NCBI GenBank assembly: GCA_001799565.1
Contig: MGTS01000005.1
Location: forward strand, 5,528 to 64,093
Reading direction: 5' to 3'
Length of the DNA: 58,566 nt
Source of the DNA: Elusimicrobia bacterium GWA2_51_34
Lineage (GTDB): Bacteria > Elusimicrobiota > Elusimicrobia > Elusimicrobiales > UBA9959
Shown here: positions 1 to 8,264 of the stretch, one piece after another
How positions within the stretch are numbered: position 1 is the stretch's first letter
Layout of the letters: each line of letters starts with the position of its first letter
The notes under the pieces: generated by a model
Seen by the model: only the letters and a program-made list of their open reading frames with translations
Databases searched by the model: none
What the model was told of the DNA's origin: nothing
Position numbers and translations under genes: made by a program

Positions 1-318
1 AAAACGCCCGGCCGGGGCGGTTCCTCTGGCAGCGCTCCCGCTCGGCCCTCTCGCTGCGCAAGCTTGGGCCTGCGCGAAGGCTTTGATTGCCCGGTTACCC
101 TGCCACCCCTCCAGTGGGTTTGTTTGCTTTCCTCCCGCTGGATTTGCTATATTATAAATGCTCAAAGGCTATTGGGGGGCTTTGATCGAACCTTTTTTAG
201 TCCGTCATTGTGTTAAGGCGCAAGGCCCCTTATTTTTAGAAAAATGCGCACATTAAACTGTTGAATTATCACGAATTCCCATCCGCGTTAATACGCGGTT
301 GTCCAAGGAGAAATAACT
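1..318. other. Upstream non-coding region of the DUF4912 gene
   Basis: No gene is convincing here. The left end has a GC-rich stretch with a short CGCCC/GGGCG hairpin at about 5-19, perhaps the tail of an upstream terminator. A possible sigma-70-type promoter is TTGCTT at 124-129 and TATATT at 148-153, with an 18 bp spacer. A perfect 6 bp hairpin (CCGCGT, loop TAAT, ACGCGG) lies at 283-298, and AAGGAG at 305-310 is the ribosome binding site of the next gene. Confidence 0.5.
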
Positions 319-1191
319 ATGACCTCGTCCGGTCACATAAAAAAAGATAACAATGACCCGGGTTCGGATTATAAATCACTGCCTGAAGGGTACGGCAATA
401 CCGAAGCCGCTTTGCTTCCCAGGGACCCCAATTGGATGTTCATTTACTGGGAAATTACCGCCAATTCTAAAGCCGAGGTCTGTAAGACGCACGGCTCTGA
501 CATCTTCCAGAAATCCAAGCAGATAATCCGGGTTTACGATGTTACCGGCACCGGCTCCATAGGCACGGTTGACCAGAAGTATTTTGACATCCCTGTTATG
601 GTGGACGCGAAAAGCTGGTATATCAATGTGCAGGAGAGCGGCAGGGCTTACTGCTGCGAGGTGGGGCTGATAACGCCGGATGGCCGCTTTATAGGCCTTG
701 TGCGCACCAATACGGTTTCTCTGCCCGTAGGCAGGGTGTCCGAGGTAACCGATGAAAAGTGGATGTCGGTCACTTCCGACTTTGAAAAACTGCTGCAACT
801 TTCCGGAGTGGAATATATCGGCAAGGGCTCGGGCGAAGTGGCTAAGTCGCTGGCGCAGCGGTGGGAAATGCTGCGCGCCGTGTTCTCGCGCGCGTCCTCA
901 TGGGGAGTAAGCTCGCTGTCTTCCCATACCCTCGCCAAGCCCCCTCTAAGCAAGGCTTTCTGGCTGGTGGCCGACTGCGAACTTATACTGTACGGCGCCA
1001 CCGAACCGGACGCCTACGTAACGGTCTCAGGACGTAAAGTAAAATTAAACACGGACGGCACCTTCTCTATGCGGTTCGCGCTGCCGGACGGCGGCATGGA
1101 GCTGCCCATAAAAGCCGTTTCCAAGGATGAAACCGAAACCAGGGAGATAAAAATTAAAGTTTCAAGAGCTACAAACACCGATGGCAAATAA
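319..1191 (+). CDS. DUF4912 domain protein, partner of GH57 branching enzyme
   Basis: The 290-residue protein has no signal peptide and is probably cytoplasmic. Residues 36-46 (DPNWMFIYWEI) match the hallmark of the DUF4912 family, which commonly precedes GH57 alpha-glucan branching enzymes. Residues of about 213-283 look like a second beta-rich, Ig-like domain. The ATG at 319 follows AAGGAG at a good distance. The reading frame overlaps the downstream GH57 gene by 11 bp, so the two are very likely one translationally coupled operon. The biochemical role of DUF4912 is not established; glucan binding or assistance to the enzyme is an inference from its position. Confidence 0.85.
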   Translation: MTSSGHIKKDNNDPGSDYKSLPEGYGNTEAALLPRDPNWMFIYWEITANSKAEVCKTHGSDIFQKSKQIIRVYDVTGTGSIGTVDQKYFDIPVMVDAKSWYINVQESGRAYCCEVGLITPDGRFIGLVRTNTVSLPVGRVSEVTDEKWMSVTSDFEKLLQLSGVEYIGKGSGEVAKSLAQRWEMLRAVFSRASSWGVSSLSSHTLAKPPLSKAFWLVADCELILYGATEPDAYVTVSGRKVKLNTDGTFSMRFALPDGGMELPIKAVSKDETETREIKIKVSRATNTDGK

Positions 1192-2800
1192 CGAAAAAGG
1201 CTACCTTGCTTTAGTGCTTCACGCCCACCTTCCCTTCATACGCCACCCGGAGTATGAGGATTTCCTTGAAGAAGACTGGTTCTTTGAGGCCATGTGCGAA
1301 ACTTACCTGCCGCTTCTGGATATTTACGAGCGTCTGACGCGGGAAAACGTGGACTTCCGCATTACCATGTCGCTTACGCCGCCTTTATGCAATATGATGT
1401 CCGACCCGCTTTTAAGCGGGCGTTTCCAGCGCTATTATAACCAGCGCCTGGAACTTTCCGAAAAGGAAGTGGCGCGCACCCGCAACACGCAGTTTTACGA
1501 CGTGGCAAGAATGTATGAGCGTAAATTCAAACGCATCAGGGAACTTTACGAGGATTACTATCACCGCAATATTCTGGAAGGGTTCAAAAAATTCCAGGAC
1601 ATGGGTAAGCTTGAGATAATAACCTGCGGCGCCACCCACGGTTTTCTGCCGCTTGAGATCCGTAAGGAAGCCGTTTACGCCCAGGTAAAGATCGCGGCCG
1701 ATGATTACCGCAGGCATTTCGGCCGCGGCCCGAAGGGCATTTGGCTTGCCGAGTGCGCCTACAACCCCGGCGACGATGTGTATTTAAAAGCCAACGGTAT
1801 ACGGTTCTTTTTTCTGGAAACGCACGGTATAATTTACGGCAGTCCTCGGCCGCGCTACGGCGTGTATGCCCCCGTTTACTGTCCCTCGGGCGTGGCCGCT
1901 TTCGGCCGCGACATGGAATCGGCCCAGCAGGTTTGGAGCGCCGAGACCGGCTATCCGGGTGATCAACGCTACAGGGAGTTTTACCGCGATCTGGGTTACG
2001 ACCTGGAGTATGAATACATAAAGCCTTACCTGCACTCGGACGGCGTGCGGCGCAACATGGGCATGAAGTATCACCGCATTACCGGCCGCGTGCCTTTAAA
2101 CGCGAAGGCGCCTTATAATCCCCAGGAAGCCAGCGAAGTGGCCGCCTCGCACGCTGGAAATTTCATGTTTAACCGCGAGCGCCAGATAGAACACCTGAAC
2201 AGTTTCCTGGGCCGCAAGCCCATAGTGGTGTCCATGTACGACGCGGAGCTTTACGGCCATTGGTGGTATGAGGGCACGGATTTTATAGAGTATTTGCTTA
2301 AAAAGGTCCACTACGACCAGCAGACGATAAAGCTTGTAACCCCAAGCGAATATCTGGGCATCCACCCGGATAACCAGATGGTTCAGCCTTCCATGTCAAC
2401 CTGGGGGGATAAGGGCTATAACGAAGTGTGGCTGAACGGCACCAATGACTGGGTGTACAGGCATCTGCACAAGGCGGTTGAGCGCATGGTGGAAATGGCG
2501 AACCGTTTTCCGTCAGCCGACGGCATGCTTAAGCGGGCGCTGAACCAGTACGCGAGGGAAGTGGCGCTTGGAATGTCTTCGGACTGGGCTTTTTTGATGA
2601 GTGTCGGAACGGCCAAAACCTACTCCACCAAGCGTTTTGTTGAGCATACCCACCGCTGCATAGCCCTTTACGAACAGATAATGGGAAACCGCATTGATGA
2701 GGGTTATCTGAAAAATATTGAGTGGAGGGACAACATTTTCCCCGAAGTGGACTACAGGGTATTCTCCACGGCCGCGGCCGAGAAAGCGGCGAAAAGCTGA
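1181..2800 (+). CDS. GH57 family 1,4-alpha-glucan branching enzyme (DUF1957 C-terminus)
   Basis: The 539-residue protein has the usual length of GH57 branching enzymes, which transfer alpha-1,4-glucan segments to make alpha-1,6 branches in glycogen-like polymers. Visible family motifs are HAHLPF near residue 12, THGFLPL, GIWLAECAY (Glu191 as likely nucleophile) and SMYDAELYGHWW (Asp354 as likely acid/base). The C-terminal half, ending around EWRDNIFPEVDY, matches DUF1957. The start overlaps the DUF4912 gene, so no separate strong ribosome binding site is needed. No export signal is seen. The gene ends 2 bp before a large inverted repeat shared with the convergent GH57 gene. Confidence 0.92.
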   Translation: MANNEKGYLALVLHAHLPFIRHPEYEDFLEEDWFFEAMCETYLPLLDIYERLTRENVDFRITMSLTPPLCNMMSDPLLSGRFQRYYNQRLELSEKEVARTRNTQFYDVARMYERKFKRIRELYEDYYHRNILEGFKKFQDMGKLEIITCGATHGFLPLEIRKEAVYAQVKIAADDYRRHFGRGPKGIWLAECAYNPGDDVYLKANGIRFFFLETHGIIYGSPRPRYGVYAPVYCPSGVAAFGRDMESAQQVWSAETGYPGDQRYREFYRDLGYDLEYEYIKPYLHSDGVRRNMGMKYHRITGRVPLNAKAPYNPQEASEVAASHAGNFMFNRERQIEHLNSFLGRKPIVVSMYDAELYGHWWYEGTDFIEYLLKKVHYDQQTIKLVTPSEYLGIHPDNQMVQPSMSTWGDKGYNEVWLNGTNDWVYRHLHKAVERMVEMANRFPSADGMLKRALNQYAREVALGMSSDWAFLMSVGTAKTYSTKRFVEHTHRCIALYEQIMGNRIDEGYLKNIEWRDNIFPEVDYRVFSTAAAEKAAKS

Positions 2801-2801
2801 G

Positions 2802-2951
2802 GGAAGGAGGGGGAGGAAGTAGGTAGTAGGTGGTATGTAGTAGATAGGATTAATATGGTTACTGACTTCTAACCTCTCATCTTCCAAGCCGCTGCCTCTC
2901 TTCCTGCCTACTACCTACCACCTACTATCTACTATCTACTTTCCTCTCTCC
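2802..2951. repeat. Periodic-arm inverted repeat (7 bp word, GTAGGTA type)
   Basis: Left arm of about 2802-2848 and right arm of about 2895-2951 are reverse complements of one another with scattered mismatches. Within each arm a degenerate 7-mer of the type GTAGNTR recurs in phase. The element fills the junction of two convergent GH57 genes. The stop codon of the minus-strand gene (complement of 2925-2927) and its last residues lie inside the right arm. A bidirectional terminator role is inferred. Confidence 0.85.
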
Positions 2952-5483
2952 TGACGCCTGCAGTTCTTCCAGCCTGAAATTAAATCTTTCAATTACCAGT
3001 TCCGAGTTTTCATAGAGCTCTTTTAACTGGGACGCCAGGGGGGCCCAGCGGGAATCCGTTTTTGCTTCAATGAAAATGCCCGACAGGCCGTTTTGCAGGT
3101 GGAACAGCAGTTCGCCCGCGCGAAGGAAACGGGCGGTTTTTAAGAGTAGAAGCAATTCTTCCAGATTCTTTGAAGACGGGTCTTTCAGCGCCTTTTCAAG
3201 CGCTGAAATGGAGCAGGCGGCGGAAAGTGAAGGGGCGGGGGAAAATTCAAAATCCGTCTTAATGGCGCTCAGTCTTTTTGAAAGGCTGTAAAGCCTTTTA
3301 ACGGCTGTTCCTGTAATGTCCCGCAGAACCTCTTCAAAAAGCACGCCAAGCGCTTCGTACGCGTAGGTGTTAAGGCTTCTCTTGAGGGTTTCAAAAACCG
3401 TAAGCGGCGTGCCGGGGTTTTTTTCAAAAATATAAAGCAGGTCTTCAAGCACTTTAAGCAGATGGGGGGAGTGTTTTTCTTTTATTTCCGCGACTATAAG
3501 TTCAAGAAAGGCGCTTTTCTCATCGTGAGTCAGGTCCTCAAATCCCACCCGGGCCGCCGCGTATTTTTCAGTGATCGCGCGTTCCGCGGCCGCCAGGTCG
3601 CCGCTTTTAAACAACGGTTCAAGGGAGTCGCCCGGGCTTAAAGCTTCAGGAAAAAAGAATACGGGAAATTCGCCGTTGTGGCGCAGGAAAATAAAGGCGA
3701 GCCCGGTTTTTTTGTCCGTTACGTCCGAATAAGAACTTACGCGGCCCCAGCGGCAGCGGAGTTCGCCGAAAACAGCTGAGCCGTAGGTTTCATGCGTGAA
3801 AGACAGGCTGGTTTTGCGCGAGTAACCGGGGCGCAAAAACAGCTCAAGCAGGCGGAGCGCCGCGGTTTTTTCAGGGCCCGGGGCGGAGCCGCCCGCGAAA
3901 CGCGCGTAAAGCCGGGCGCCATTTTCAAAATCTTTAACATTTGACTGCGCCATCTCAAGCAGCGAGAGAAATCTGCGCTGGGCGTCTTTAAAGCCCAGAA
4001 GTTCAAGCGTTTCTATGGCTTTGGCCGCGTATTTCAGGTTTTGAAGAGTTTCAATTCTTGAAATATCCGAGAAAAACCACCCGCAGCTGGTAAACATAAA
4101 CAGGGTGTTTTTCTCCATTTCCAGGAGGAGGAGTATTTTCTTTTTTTCTTCTTCGGTAAGGGGCCGCGCGGCCTGTTCGGCAAAAAAAGTCTTTCTTGGC
4201 CCGGAACCAGGCTCAAGCAGCAGGTTTATATAGGCGTTCCTGGCTCGCCAGGGGTCTTTTAAGAGGCCCGCGCTTTCCGCAAGATAAATTTCAGCCGCCG
4301 TGTCCCTGAGCGCGTTTAAAGCCGCCCGTAAAGGCAGGCGCCAGTTAAGGCTCGCGTTGTCTTCCTTGCCGCATTCGCAGCCGCCTTTCCAGCGCCTGAC
4401 ACCATGAGCGCAGCTCCAGGCGGTTCCTTCCCCGTCGGGCCCTTTTTTTATAAGCGCCTCTTTTTTCGGAGGATGGGTGTCAAGGTAGGTTGAAAAATTT
4501 ACCGCCTGTATGTGGTGCTTTTTTAACTCATGCCTGAAACAATGTGCCAGCGTCATGTCGCCGAATTTGTGATGGTGTCCAAAAGTCTCGCCGTCAACGG
4601 CCACGCTCACCAGCTGGTCGTGGCGCGAGCCGCCGTCGTAACAGGCGTTTATCCTTTCGGCAAGCGCTCCCGATTCCTTCAGCGCGCCCTCAAAGGCGAG
4701 CGCTTTTGAAAGCGGACCGTTGTAAAAGAAAATGGCCAGACTGCGGTTTTTAAGCGCGGTCCCGTCCTTCTTCGCCAAGGCTTCGAAGGGACGTGGCTCT
4801 GCGAAGTTGTTGTTAAGCGAAGCAGGCACGTCGGGCGCGCGGTCAAACCAGATATAGGGCTCGGTGTTGTCGGAAATGCCATATGTGGTATCCGTCCATT
4901 TTTCGGAGCCCAGGGGCCTCACGCTTTGCGCCTGATAGGGGGAAAGAATGGCATAGCGCATGCCATGGTCAATGAGCAGGCGCAGAGTGTCGTCGTCTAC
5001 GGCCGTTTCAGCCAGCCACATCGCTTCCGGCCTGAAGCCGAAACGGAATTCGTAATCCCTTATGCCCCAGATAACCTGGGTAAGCCGGTCGTTAAAAGAG
5101 GCGAGCGGCATTATAAGGTGGTTGTAAACCTGCGCTATGGCGTTGGAGTGACCGCAGGTTTCCCTGCTTTTTTTGCCGGCGGCTATCACCCGCGCGTAGT
5201 ATGAGGGGTATTTCCGTTCAAGCCATGAAAAAAGCGTGGGCCCGAAATTAAAGTTAAAGTATTCGTAATTATTTATAAGTTCCAGCGCCCGGCCCATGGA
5301 ATCGTTAATGCGGGAGTAGGCGTTAGGTATATAGCATTCGCGGGCTATGCGCTCGTTCCAGTTGTGATAAGGCCAGGCCGAACTTTGGCGGTCAATCTCG
5401 CCGGTCCAGGGGTTTTCCCGGGGGGGCTGGTAAAAGTGGGCGTGCACGGCGAAAAACTTGTTGCGGTTGTCTGAGATGGTCAT
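2925..5483 (-). CDS. GH57 family glycoside hydrolase with DUF3536
   Basis: The 852-residue protein starts with HAHFYQPPRENPW near residue 14, has MWLAETAVDDDTL (catalytic-Glu region) near residue 155 and VAVDGETFGHHH near residue 293. These are hallmarks of the large DUF3536-containing GH57 proteins. A Cys-rich GGCECG patch follows in the middle. It probably acts on alpha-glucans in the cytoplasm, but the exact specificity of this subgroup is not settled. A promoter of near-consensus form (TTGAAC, 17 bp, TATAAT) ends only 6 nt before the ATG, so the mRNA should be leaderless. The last residues come from the neighbouring repeat arm. Confidence 0.88.
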   Translation of the reverse strand: MTISDNRNKFFAVHAHFYQPPRENPWTGEIDRQSSAWPYHNWNERIARECYIPNAYSRINDSMGRALELINNYEYFNFNFGPTLFSWLERKYPSYYARVIAAGKKSRETCGHSNAIAQVYNHLIMPLASFNDRLTQVIWGIRDYEFRFGFRPEAMWLAETAVDDDTLRLLIDHGMRYAILSPYQAQSVRPLGSEKWTDTTYGISDNTEPYIWFDRAPDVPASLNNNFAEPRPFEALAKKDGTALKNRSLAIFFYNGPLSKALAFEGALKESGALAERINACYDGGSRHDQLVSVAVDGETFGHHHKFGDMTLAHCFRHELKKHHIQAVNFSTYLDTHPPKKEALIKKGPDGEGTAWSCAHGVRRWKGGCECGKEDNASLNWRLPLRAALNALRDTAAEIYLAESAGLLKDPWRARNAYINLLLEPGSGPRKTFFAEQAARPLTEEEKKKILLLLEMEKNTLFMFTSCGWFFSDISRIETLQNLKYAAKAIETLELLGFKDAQRRFLSLLEMAQSNVKDFENGARLYARFAGGSAPGPEKTAALRLLELFLRPGYSRKTSLSFTHETYGSAVFGELRCRWGRVSSYSDVTDKKTGLAFIFLRHNGEFPVFFFPEALSPGDSLEPLFKSGDLAAAERAITEKYAAARVGFEDLTHDEKSAFLELIVAEIKEKHSPHLLKVLEDLLYIFEKNPGTPLTVFETLKRSLNTYAYEALGVLFEEVLRDITGTAVKRLYSLSKRLSAIKTDFEFSPAPSLSAACSISALEKALKDPSSKNLEELLLLLKTARFLRAGELLFHLQNGLSGIFIEAKTDSRWAPLASQLKELYENSELVIERFNFRLEELQASGERKVDSR

Positions 5484-5489
5484 TAGTGA

Positions 5490-5518
5490 ATTATAGTCAT
5501 TGCCGGGTGCGCGTTCAA
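5490..5518 (-). promoter_or_regulatory. Promoter of the DUF3536 GH57 gene, predicted leaderless
   Basis: On the minus strand TTGAAC (5513-5518) and TATAAT (5490-5495) are separated by exactly 17 bp. Only 6 nt separate the -10 box from the ATG (5481-5483), so transcription should begin at or next to the start codon. Confidence 0.65.
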
Positions 5519-5526
5519 GGAGAAAG

Positions 5527-5727
5527 ATACGGACAGTAACCGGTGACCGGTAACCAGTAACCGGTAAAAAGCAGACGGCAGACGGGAATAGGCGGGAATA
5601 AGTAAAGGGCAGTAACCGGTGGCCGGTATACAGTAACCGGTAAAAAATAGACGGCAGGCGGGAATAAGTAAAGGGCAGTAACTGGCGACGCAGTAACCGG
5701 TTACCGATTACTGGTTACTGATTACGG
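5527..5727. repeat. Tandem 7 bp word array (CAGTAAC / CGGTAAC type)
   Basis: More than twenty degenerate 7-mers related to CGGTAAC, CGGCAGA and CGGGAAT run in phase, with a longer unit of about 70-80 bp repeated roughly twice. The right end (about 5690-5727) is the partial reverse complement. The stop codon of the downstream minus-strand gene (complement of 5715-5717) and its last residues NRNQ are encoded in the array. Confidence 0.8.
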
Positions 5728-6527
5728 TTTTTTATACATGAAAGCCATAGGAGTTCCTTTTCGTAGGCCTCAAGTCCGGTTAAAATAAAATCTCTGGCGG
5801 GGGTCTTTTTCTTAATGCCGCTAAAAGCGCGGTTCATCAGGGGTTTTGAGAAGGCCCTTGCTTCCAGTTCGTCAAGCAACAGGCGGAAGTTTTCCGTGCT
5901 TGAGTAGGTTTTAGAGGCGCCAAGGCCTGAAAAGTCAAACTCGTCGTGCCGAAAGCGCAGGCGGAGCCCGCATCCGCCTAAGGCGGATGCGGGATGGGGA
6001 AGATCATTCTGCGCGCTGAAAATATCGGCGTAATAAACTATTTCTTTTTGCGGATGCGGCACCGGATCTTTAGGCCGGACGTTTTCTGGTTTTAAAATAG
6101 AAGGAAAATATTTGAGCCTCACTTCTTCCAGCAGATCCGTTTCAAGCTCGGCCGCTGTTATTTTTGGCGGTAAAAAAACTTCAATGGCCGCCGCCGCAAG
6201 CATAGTCAGACTGTCGTAACGGGCAAAATCCTTCTGTGTCTTGTTTTGATAGTAAAAGCCGTCGTTTTTGAATTCTATCTTTTCAATAACAAGCGGCTGC
6301 GGGAGGGGGCGGTTTTCAACCACCATGGTTTTAAGCCCGGCCGCGGCGGCCAGGGCGCGCGCGGCCATGGCCGGTTCAAAGCCGGCATTTTCAAGCAGAA
6401 AACCGGGAGCAGCCTTCAGCCGCAGTTTAGCTTCTTTTTCCAGTAAACCCAGAGAAGACATGAGAAACGAGAGCACTTTGGCGCTCTCATTTTCAGTTTC
6501 AGTGAGTAATAAACAATATTCGGCCAT
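5715..6527 (-). CDS. Hypothetical protein with in-frame REP-like insertion
   Basis: I do not recognise this 270-residue protein. It begins MAEYCLLLTETENES, has no signal peptide or membrane segment, and alternates helix-rich and charged stretches. A 13 bp perfect palindrome at 5967-5993 is translated in frame as a Gly/Ala/Pro-rich patch around residue 180. Its core CCGCCTAAGGCGG is the same as in the repeats at 53.4 and 53.9 kb, so this patch is probably a late insertion. The C-terminal four residues and stop come from the adjacent word array. The promoter is not obvious. Confidence 0.65.
   Translation of the reverse strand: MAEYCLLLTETENESAKVLSFLMSSLGLLEKEAKLRLKAAPGFLLENAGFEPAMAARALAAAAGLKTMVVENRPLPQPLVIEKIEFKNDGFYYQNKTQKDFARYDSLTMLAAAAIEVFLPPKITAAELETDLLEEVRLKYFPSILKPENVRPKDPVPHPQKEIVYYADIFSAQNDLPHPASALGGCGLRLRFRHDEFDFSGLGASKTYSSTENFRLLLDELEARAFSKPLMNRAFSGIKKKTPARDFILTGLEAYEKELLWLSCIKNRNQ
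5967..5993. repeat. REP-like perfect palindrome inside a CDS
   Basis: Thirteen-base arms, CCCGCATCCGCCT and its complement, are separated by a single A. The core TCCGCCTAAGGCGGA is also present in the intergenic elements at 53390-53404 and 53910-53924. It lies in frame within the hypothetical gene. Confidence 0.8.
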
Positions 6528-6554
6528 AATTGTTACTGTTCAGGTGGATAGGCT

Positions 6555-6740
6555 GCCCACCAAACAGCCGGTGGGTCCGCCAAAGGCGGATAGGCAATGA
6601 GACTGTAGGTAAGAAGCAGTGACCCTGGCCTGTCGCGGACCTCTGACCTGCTCTGTTGAATTGTGTCGCGTTCGCTCCACCCTGTTGTGCCGGTGGCCTC
6701 TGGCGCTGTCATCCGGCCTGGCGCTGTCCGCGACTGAAAC
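6555..6740. repeat. Composite hairpins and a GTCGCGG/CCGCGAC repeat element
   Basis: Two short hairpins, CCCACC/GGTGGG and TCCGCC-AAA-GGCGGA, lie at 6557-6592. They are followed by a repeat that opens with GGCCTGTCGCGG (GTCGCGG at 6632-6638) and closes with CCGCGACTGA (CCGCGAC at 6728-6734). Related elements with a 14-16 nt interior occur at 19650 and 53490. This copy has a longer interior of about 90 bp that contains parts of the same words. Confidence 0.65.
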
Positions 6741-6785
6741 ACAACAGACTAACAGCCTAATAGCCTACAGTCTACAGCCTGACTT

Positions 6786-8114
6786 TCACATGTTTTTTGC
6801 GGACATTATTTCCAATATCACTCGGTCAACCTTGGCCATGCCGGTTTTTGAAATAAGGGCGATGTTTTTTATTGTTTCTTCGGCTGTTTTGCCTATAAAA
6901 CCTTCAAGTTCGCTTATGCCTTCGCCGTTAATCGCCATGTACGCGGCCCGTATGGCTGAATCGGAAGAAGAGGCCACTTTAAGCGCGCAGCCGCTTTTAG
7001 CCCCGTCGCAAAGAGTTCCGCCAAGGTCGCTTATGAGGTTGTTTACCGCGAGCGTGGCGGCCTTCAGGTTAGCGCCTTTGCGCTGCCAGACTATGGCCAC
7101 GGCGGCTCCCACGCCCGCGGCCACGGCGCAGCCGCAGATGGGGGCAAGCTCGCCGGTGTAGACCTTAATATAGGCGTTCACCAGATGGGAAAGCGCTATG
7201 CTTTTTAAAATTCTCTTCTCAGGCACTTTAAAGGCTTTTCCTACAAGATACGGCACGAGTATGGCCACTACACCCTGGTTGCCCGATTGGCCGCTTGACA
7301 TAACGGGCAGCGGCGCGCCCGCCATTCGGGCGTCGGTGGCTGCCGCGGTGGTAAGTTTGGCCGTTGAAAGAATGTCTTTTTTAATATAGCCTTTGGCTAT
7401 AAGGTCCGAGATATAATATCCCACTTTTTTTATTTTCAGGCCTTCCTTTGAGGCGGCCAGGTTAAGCTTTACGCCTTCTTTTATGTAGGCAAGCTGGGCG
7501 GGTGTTATGGCCTCAATTTCTTTGAAAAGTTTTTTAAAATCGGTTTTGCGCAAAACTGATTTATATGGGGCGGAATTTTTTCCGGTGACATTAGCCTGCT
7601 CCGCCTCAGGCGGACTGTCCGCGGCTGAGGTGCCCGCTTTTTTGCGCATTATCTCCCTGCCGTCTTTTTTTAAAAGAGTTACGGCGCTGTGGCTGTTTTT
7701 TATTTCGCAAAGCGCTTTGTGTCCGGCCGAGCGGACTTCCGCTGAAATATAAATGCCTTTTTTTGCGTAGTCAATGGTTATGGAAACGGCTTTTTTGCGC
7801 AGCATGGCCCTGGCTTTTGTTAAATCGGAAGCGGCCAGATCATTAAAGATAGCGGAGCCGGCTTCGGGGCCGGCCATAACAGCCCCCAGCGCGGCGGCCA
7901 TCAGGTTTCCTTTCTCGCCGCGCGTGTTAGGCAGCGCCACGGCAAGGCCGTTTTTATAAGTACCGGGGTCCATTTTGATATTAACTGAAATAACTTTATC
8001 GGGTAACAGCAGTTTGGCGGCGTTAGCGGAGCAAAAAGCCACGGCTATCGGTTCAGTGCAGCCCATTGCGGGATAAACTTCGTGTTTTAAGACTTCGGTG
8101 AGTAAGTTAGTCAT
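6786..8114 (-). CDS. cyuA: L-cysteine desulfidase family protein (CyuA/YhaM, UPF0597)
   Basis: The 442-residue protein opens with EVYPAMGCTEPIAVAF (Cys19), the signature of the L-cysteine desulfidase family, which splits cysteine to pyruvate, sulfide and ammonia using an iron-sulfur cluster. Further conserved cysteines occur in ICGCAVAAGVG near residue 326 and CDGAKSGCALK near residue 370. SGQSGNQG near residue 272 is also typical. Residues of about 155-170 (TSAADSPPEAEQ) look foreign: they are encoded by a REP-like palindrome at 7600-7614. The protein is cytosolic. No SD is obvious upstream of the ATG; a repeat arm begins 7 bp upstream. Confidence 0.85.
   Translation of the reverse strand: MTNLLTEVLKHEVYPAMGCTEPIAVAFCSANAAKLLLPDKVISVNIKMDPGTYKNGLAVALPNTRGEKGNLMAAALGAVMAGPEAGSAIFNDLAASDLTKARAMLRKKAVSITIDYAKKGIYISAEVRSAGHKALCEIKNSHSAVTLLKKDGREIMRKKAGTSAADSPPEAEQANVTGKNSAPYKSVLRKTDFKKLFKEIEAITPAQLAYIKEGVKLNLAASKEGLKIKKVGYYISDLIAKGYIKKDILSTAKLTTAAATDARMAGAPLPVMSSGQSGNQGVVAILVPYLVGKAFKVPEKRILKSIALSHLVNAYIKVYTGELAPICGCAVAAGVGAAVAIVWQRKGANLKAATLAVNNLISDLGGTLCDGAKSGCALKVASSSDSAIRAAYMAINGEGISELEGFIGKTAEETIKNIALISKTGMAKVDRVILEIMSAKNM
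7600..7632. repeat. REP-like palindrome inserted in the cysteine desulfidase gene
   Basis: TCCGCC, a variable TCA, GGCGGA at 7600-7614 is followed by GTCCGCGGCTGAG at 7617-7629. The second part resembles the GTCCGCGACTGAG end of the intergenic element at 53.5 kb. The insertion keeps the reading frame. Confidence 0.6.
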
Positions 8115-8120
8115 ATTAAT

Positions 8121-8250
8121 AGTTGGTAGTGTAGAGTGGAGAGTGTAGAGATTCTGCGGTATTCTTGATTAAGATTTTTACAAGAGTTATCTTCGCTTCT
8201 TCTCCTCTCCAGTTCCAGACTCTACACTATCTACTCTCCACTCTACACTA
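8121..8250. repeat. Periodic-arm inverted repeat (7 bp word, AGTGTAG type)
   Basis: Left arm of about 8121-8152 is made of in-phase 7-mers of the type AGTGTAG/AGTGGAG. The right arm of about 8211-8250 carries the complement CTCTACA/CTCTCCA. The element separates the minus-strand MFS gene from the cysteine desulfidase gene. Confidence 0.82.
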
Positions 8251-8264
8251 GCCTTGTTTATAAC

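Noticed and set aside
158-256. Short frame of 32 residues upstream of the DUF4912 gene
   Set aside because: It has no ribosome binding site and no recognisable family; the TATA-like sequence immediately before it is better read as part of a promoter.
5527-5727. Repeated CAGTAACCGG words resembling a CRISPR array
   Set aside because: The units are about 7 bp, vary in sequence, have no unique spacers of constant length and no cas genes are nearby.
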